Below, one piece after another: positions 61,170 through 64,000 of a stretch of DNA of 64,000 nucleotides; the stretch's first letter is position 1; every line of letters begins with the position of its first letter. The position numbers and the translations under genes were made by a program. The DNA comes from Amaranthus tricolor (taxonomy: Eukaryota; Streptophyta; Magnoliopsida; Caryophyllales; Amaranthaceae). The DNA lies in assembly GCF_026212465.1 (NCBI RefSeq), contig NC_080051.1, forward strand, positions 22,744,727 to 22,808,726. The letters run 5' to 3'. The notes below the pieces were generated by a model, which worked only from the letters and a program-made list of their open reading frames with translations, searched no databases and was not told the origin of the DNA.

Positions 61170-63933
61170 ATGAAGAAATTGAAAATCTGGAAAAAAGCAA
61201 GTACTTCGAAAATGCAGCATTCTGAGTTGGCAAATGAGTTGGTCAATGTTAGGAAGGATGAGGTGGAGCTTGAAAGAAATGATGTGGCACATGAGGTTGT
61301 GGATGACCTGGAAAGAGCAAATATAGTTGTTGATGTTGGGGAAATGGGACCACCAAACACATGTACGGGTTATAAAGAATGTATTAGTGCTAACCCTAGA
61401 TCTGAAACAAATAACTCAGATGCTATTTGAGAGAGGTTTAACCCTACAACAAGAACTTTCTGAATCTGAGGTTAGCAGTGATGATGACTACAATTGCGGT
61501 GATGAGGATGAATATGAGCATGATTCAGATTTGTTTGCAGAAAATGTAGTTTATGGTCTTGATGATGTGTTTATAGGTGATGATGAAATTAGATTGTTAG
61601 TAGATAAGGAGGTTGATGAGGAAAACAATAGAGACATATACGTTAATGATGATGAATTGGAGCTTGAAGATGTTGATTTGGGTGCATTGAATGTTGATGA
61701 GGAAGGTATAGCAAGCTATCCTACATTCAATCCTGAGGTTGATTTTAAGGGTAAGATCGTTTTGTCTTTAGGCCTTAAGTTCCCTTCTACATATGTCTTT
61801 AGAAAAGCGTTAAGGTACCATGCTATTGAATGTGGTTACAATTATTGTTACCTGCATAATGGTAGATCTAGGATAACTGTTTATTGCTACAATAGATGCG
61901 ATTGCGTTAAATCGAAAGGTAGAATTGTGAACTGTGTTTGTGGGAACGATAAGAAGTGTTTTTTTAAGGTTCATGCTGTGAAGTTGAAAGATGAGGAGAC
62001 ACTTCAAATAAGGAGTTATTTTCCCGAGCACACTTGTGCTCACCAACACCAAAATAACAAAGTCACTGCTTTGTATTTAGCTAAGAAATACATACAGGAT
62101 TGGAGGGAAAATCCAAATTGGGAATTAAAGGCATTTAAGAAACGGGTAAACAGGGAGTTAGGTTGTGAAGTGAAATATTCTAAATGCTACATGGCTAAAA
62201 GAATTGCAAAGAAAATGTTAGTCGGTGATGCTAGTGAAGAGTATAGCAGGGTGTGGGATTATGCGGAAGCAATAAGGAGGTATAACCCTGGAAGCACTGC
62301 AATCGTCAAATGCATCGGAATAGAGACACCTCCACCCTTGTTTCAAAGGATGTATATATGTTTGCCAGCATGTAAGGAGGGTTTTGTTGCTGGCTGTAGG
62401 CCTATTATATGTGTTGATGGGGCGCATTTGAAGGGACAATTTCCTGGGATTTTGCTTACCGCTGTAGGTAAAGATGGGAACAATAACATCTTCCCTGTTG
62501 CATGGGCTGTCGTCGAAACAGAAAACGTAGAAACTTGGACTTGGTTTCTAAATCTCCTTGTAGAAGACCTAAAGTCGGTTAGTTCATCAAGTAGTTGGGT
62601 GCAAGCAGGATGTGAAGATTTTACCTTCATGAGCGATAGGCAAAAGGTATGAACTTAGTTGTTTGATTTCTATAATTTGTTTGAATTCTAATTAACATTC
62701 TAAATGCTAATGTGTTCACAATGTAGGGTTTGATTTCTATAATTTGTTTGAATTCTAATTAACATTCTAAATGCTAATGTGTTCACAATGTAGGGTTTGA
62801 TTGAAGCTTTAAACACAGTGATTCCTGAAGCCGAAATTAGGTTCTGCTGTAGGCATATATGGGCTAACTTTAAGATTAAGTTCCCTGGAGAGTTGTACAA
62901 GCATCACTTTTGGAAAGCAGCAAGAGCTTACAACAAGGTATGGATGTTTCATAATTTAACTTTTACAGTTTGATTTTAGTGTTGAACTAATTAGTGTTGA
63001 TCTTACCCTTTACAGTTTGATTTTGATAGAGAAATGAATCAAATAAAGAATATTTCTGTTCAAGCATATGAATATCTAGCTGCTATTCCTGCTAAACACT
63101 GGTCTAGGCATGCTTTTCCTATTAGGAGTAAGTCTGGGATGTTGTTAAATAATTGTTGTGAGTCATTTAATAATGTGTTAGTAGAAGCTAGGGGAAAGCC
63201 CATCATTTCTCTTATGGAGTGGATTAGGAGATATGTGATGCAACGGAGTGCAGCCAAAAGAGAAGGATTGGGTAACTTTAGAGGTGTGTTAATGCCAACA
63301 ATCTCCAAAATGATTGAAAAAAATTCAAAGGAAATATATGGTTTGAGAGTAATCCCAGTGGATGTGTCTGAGTTTGAGGTGGACGATGATGAAAAAAGTT
63401 ACGTTGTGAATTTGACCAATAAGACATGCCTCTGTGGAAGTTGGAATCTTCTTGGGATCCCTTGCAAACATGCCATGGCTTGTATTTGTATTAGAAAATT
63501 GGATGCTACTGAATTTGTCCATCAAGCGTATCTTGTAGAAACGTATGCAAAGACGTATGCTCCGAAGTTTTATGGTATGCCAGGACGCGAAATGTGGCCG
63601 ACAACCACTTTAGCAAAACCTCTTCCTCCACCATTTCGAAAGATGCCTGGAAGGCCTAAAATGAAGAAAAGAAAAAAGGAAAACGATGAAGGTAAAGGAG
63701 GTAACAATCCTGTAAATGTTGTTCGAGAATTCAAGCAACGAAGATGTGGTAATTGCGGTAACTTAGGCCACAACAAAAGAAAATGCAAGAATCCAGCAAA
63801 ATCAAATCCAACTGGGGGAAAGTCAAAGGGTGGAAGGCTTAAAATGGGAAATCCTTGCACCAGCAGTCAACAAACGCAAACCGGAACAGCAACATCCACT
63901 TCATGTATAGTGGATCAACAAAGTCAAATATAG
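61170..63933 (+). CDS. mudrA-like MULE transposase
   Basis: The conserved protein is read from 61327-62646, 62794-62937 and 63016-63933 (GT/AG introns), about 793 residues from the ATG at 61327. Order of parts: an acidic N-terminus; a FAR1/WRKY-GCM1-like Mutator DNA-binding region (VFRKALRYHAIECGYNY onward); a DDE core with CVDGAHLKG (Asp364), MSDRQK (Asp437) and NNCCESFNN (Glu537); a SWIM zinc finger (CLC, nine residues, CKH); a Lys-rich linker; and a CCHC knuckle (CGNCGNLGHNKRKC). It would catalyse cut-and-paste transposition. A second N-terminal frame (61170-61430, opening MKKLKIWKK) overlaps in another phase and may be the true start followed by a +1 frameshift. A domesticated MUSTANG-type gene is possible but less likely next to element-like ends. 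Confidence 0.88.
62661..62794 (+). repeat. Exact 67-bp tandem duplication spanning a 3' splice site
   Basis: Units 62661-62727 and 62728-62794 are identical and each contains TTCACAATGTAGG, the acceptor of transposase intron 1. Only the second acceptor joins in frame to GLIEALNTV. The first would add 67 nt and shift the frame. Confidence 0.95.
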
Positions 63934-64000
63934 AGCTGTATTTGAATTGATAATGTACTATGTTTCTTTGAATTTAATGTGCTGAATTAATGTAAGACAT

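Larger units (their letters stand above)
60607..64000 (+). mobile_element. Mutator-like element (MULE), right end outside the window
   Basis: The transposase gene at 61170-63933 is preceded by a probable left terminal region starting near 60607. That region is AT-rich with three copies of an AAAACTACCT word (60617-60690). The window stops about 70 bp after the stop codon, so the right terminus and the 9-10-bp target-site duplication cannot be checked. Codons in the conserved domains are intact, so the element could be recent or domesticated. Confidence 0.65.

Noticed and set aside
61810..62630. Minus-strand frames opposite the transposase
   Set aside because: They are shadows of the conserved plus-strand transposase exon.

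Overview
The window looks like nuclear DNA of a flowering plant, most likely a eudicot. It is strongly AT-rich, its genes are split by many GT/AG introns, it is crowded with plant-type transposable elements (MULE, Copia-like LTRs, TRIMs, Stowaway- and Tourist-like MITEs, CACTA, LINE, SINE), and every recognisable host protein is a plant family member. A Caryophyllales/Amaranthaceae origin is only an impression from the repeats.

Layout. 1-10.1 kb (minus): a complete 15-exon SAC-domain phosphoinositide phosphatase gene encoding 799 residues, with a dead LINE in antisense inside its largest intron. 11.5-15.3 kb: an intact 3.7-kb non-autonomous LTR retrotransposon with 559-bp LTRs and a perfect 5-bp target-site duplication. 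15.3-30.8 kb: gene-free, holding a fold-back element with a tRNA-like core, solo-LTR candidates, a TRIM, a CACTA-type MITE, other MITEs and AT microsatellites. 30.8-38.7 kb and 48.4-54.7 kb (both minus): two tandemly duplicated GDSL esterase/lipase genes with the same five-exon structure, encoding 357 and 373 residues. They are separated by about 9.7 kb of repeats, including a second fold-back element and a solo LTR nested in another repeat. 54.7-60.6 kb: gene-free, MITEs and an LTR-like, locally GC-richer stretch. 60.6-64 kb (plus): a Mutator-like element with a mudrA-type transposase (Mutator DNA-binding region, DDE, SWIM and CCHC motifs). Its left end appears to be present; its right end lies beyond the window.

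The three host genes show no pathway link. SAC phosphatases act on membrane phosphoinositides and GDSL lipases are usually secreted hydrolases. The GDSL pair is a clear local duplication, and the second copy has lost the usual block II glycine. I did not find a clearly new gene system. The most unusual material is a set of repeats sharing 21-22-nt modules with an AAGTAG core, two of which flank a tRNA-like core in inverted orientation. Others are a cluster of 19-nt palindromes, and a MULE with a duplicated 3' splice site and a stress-type promoter cluster.
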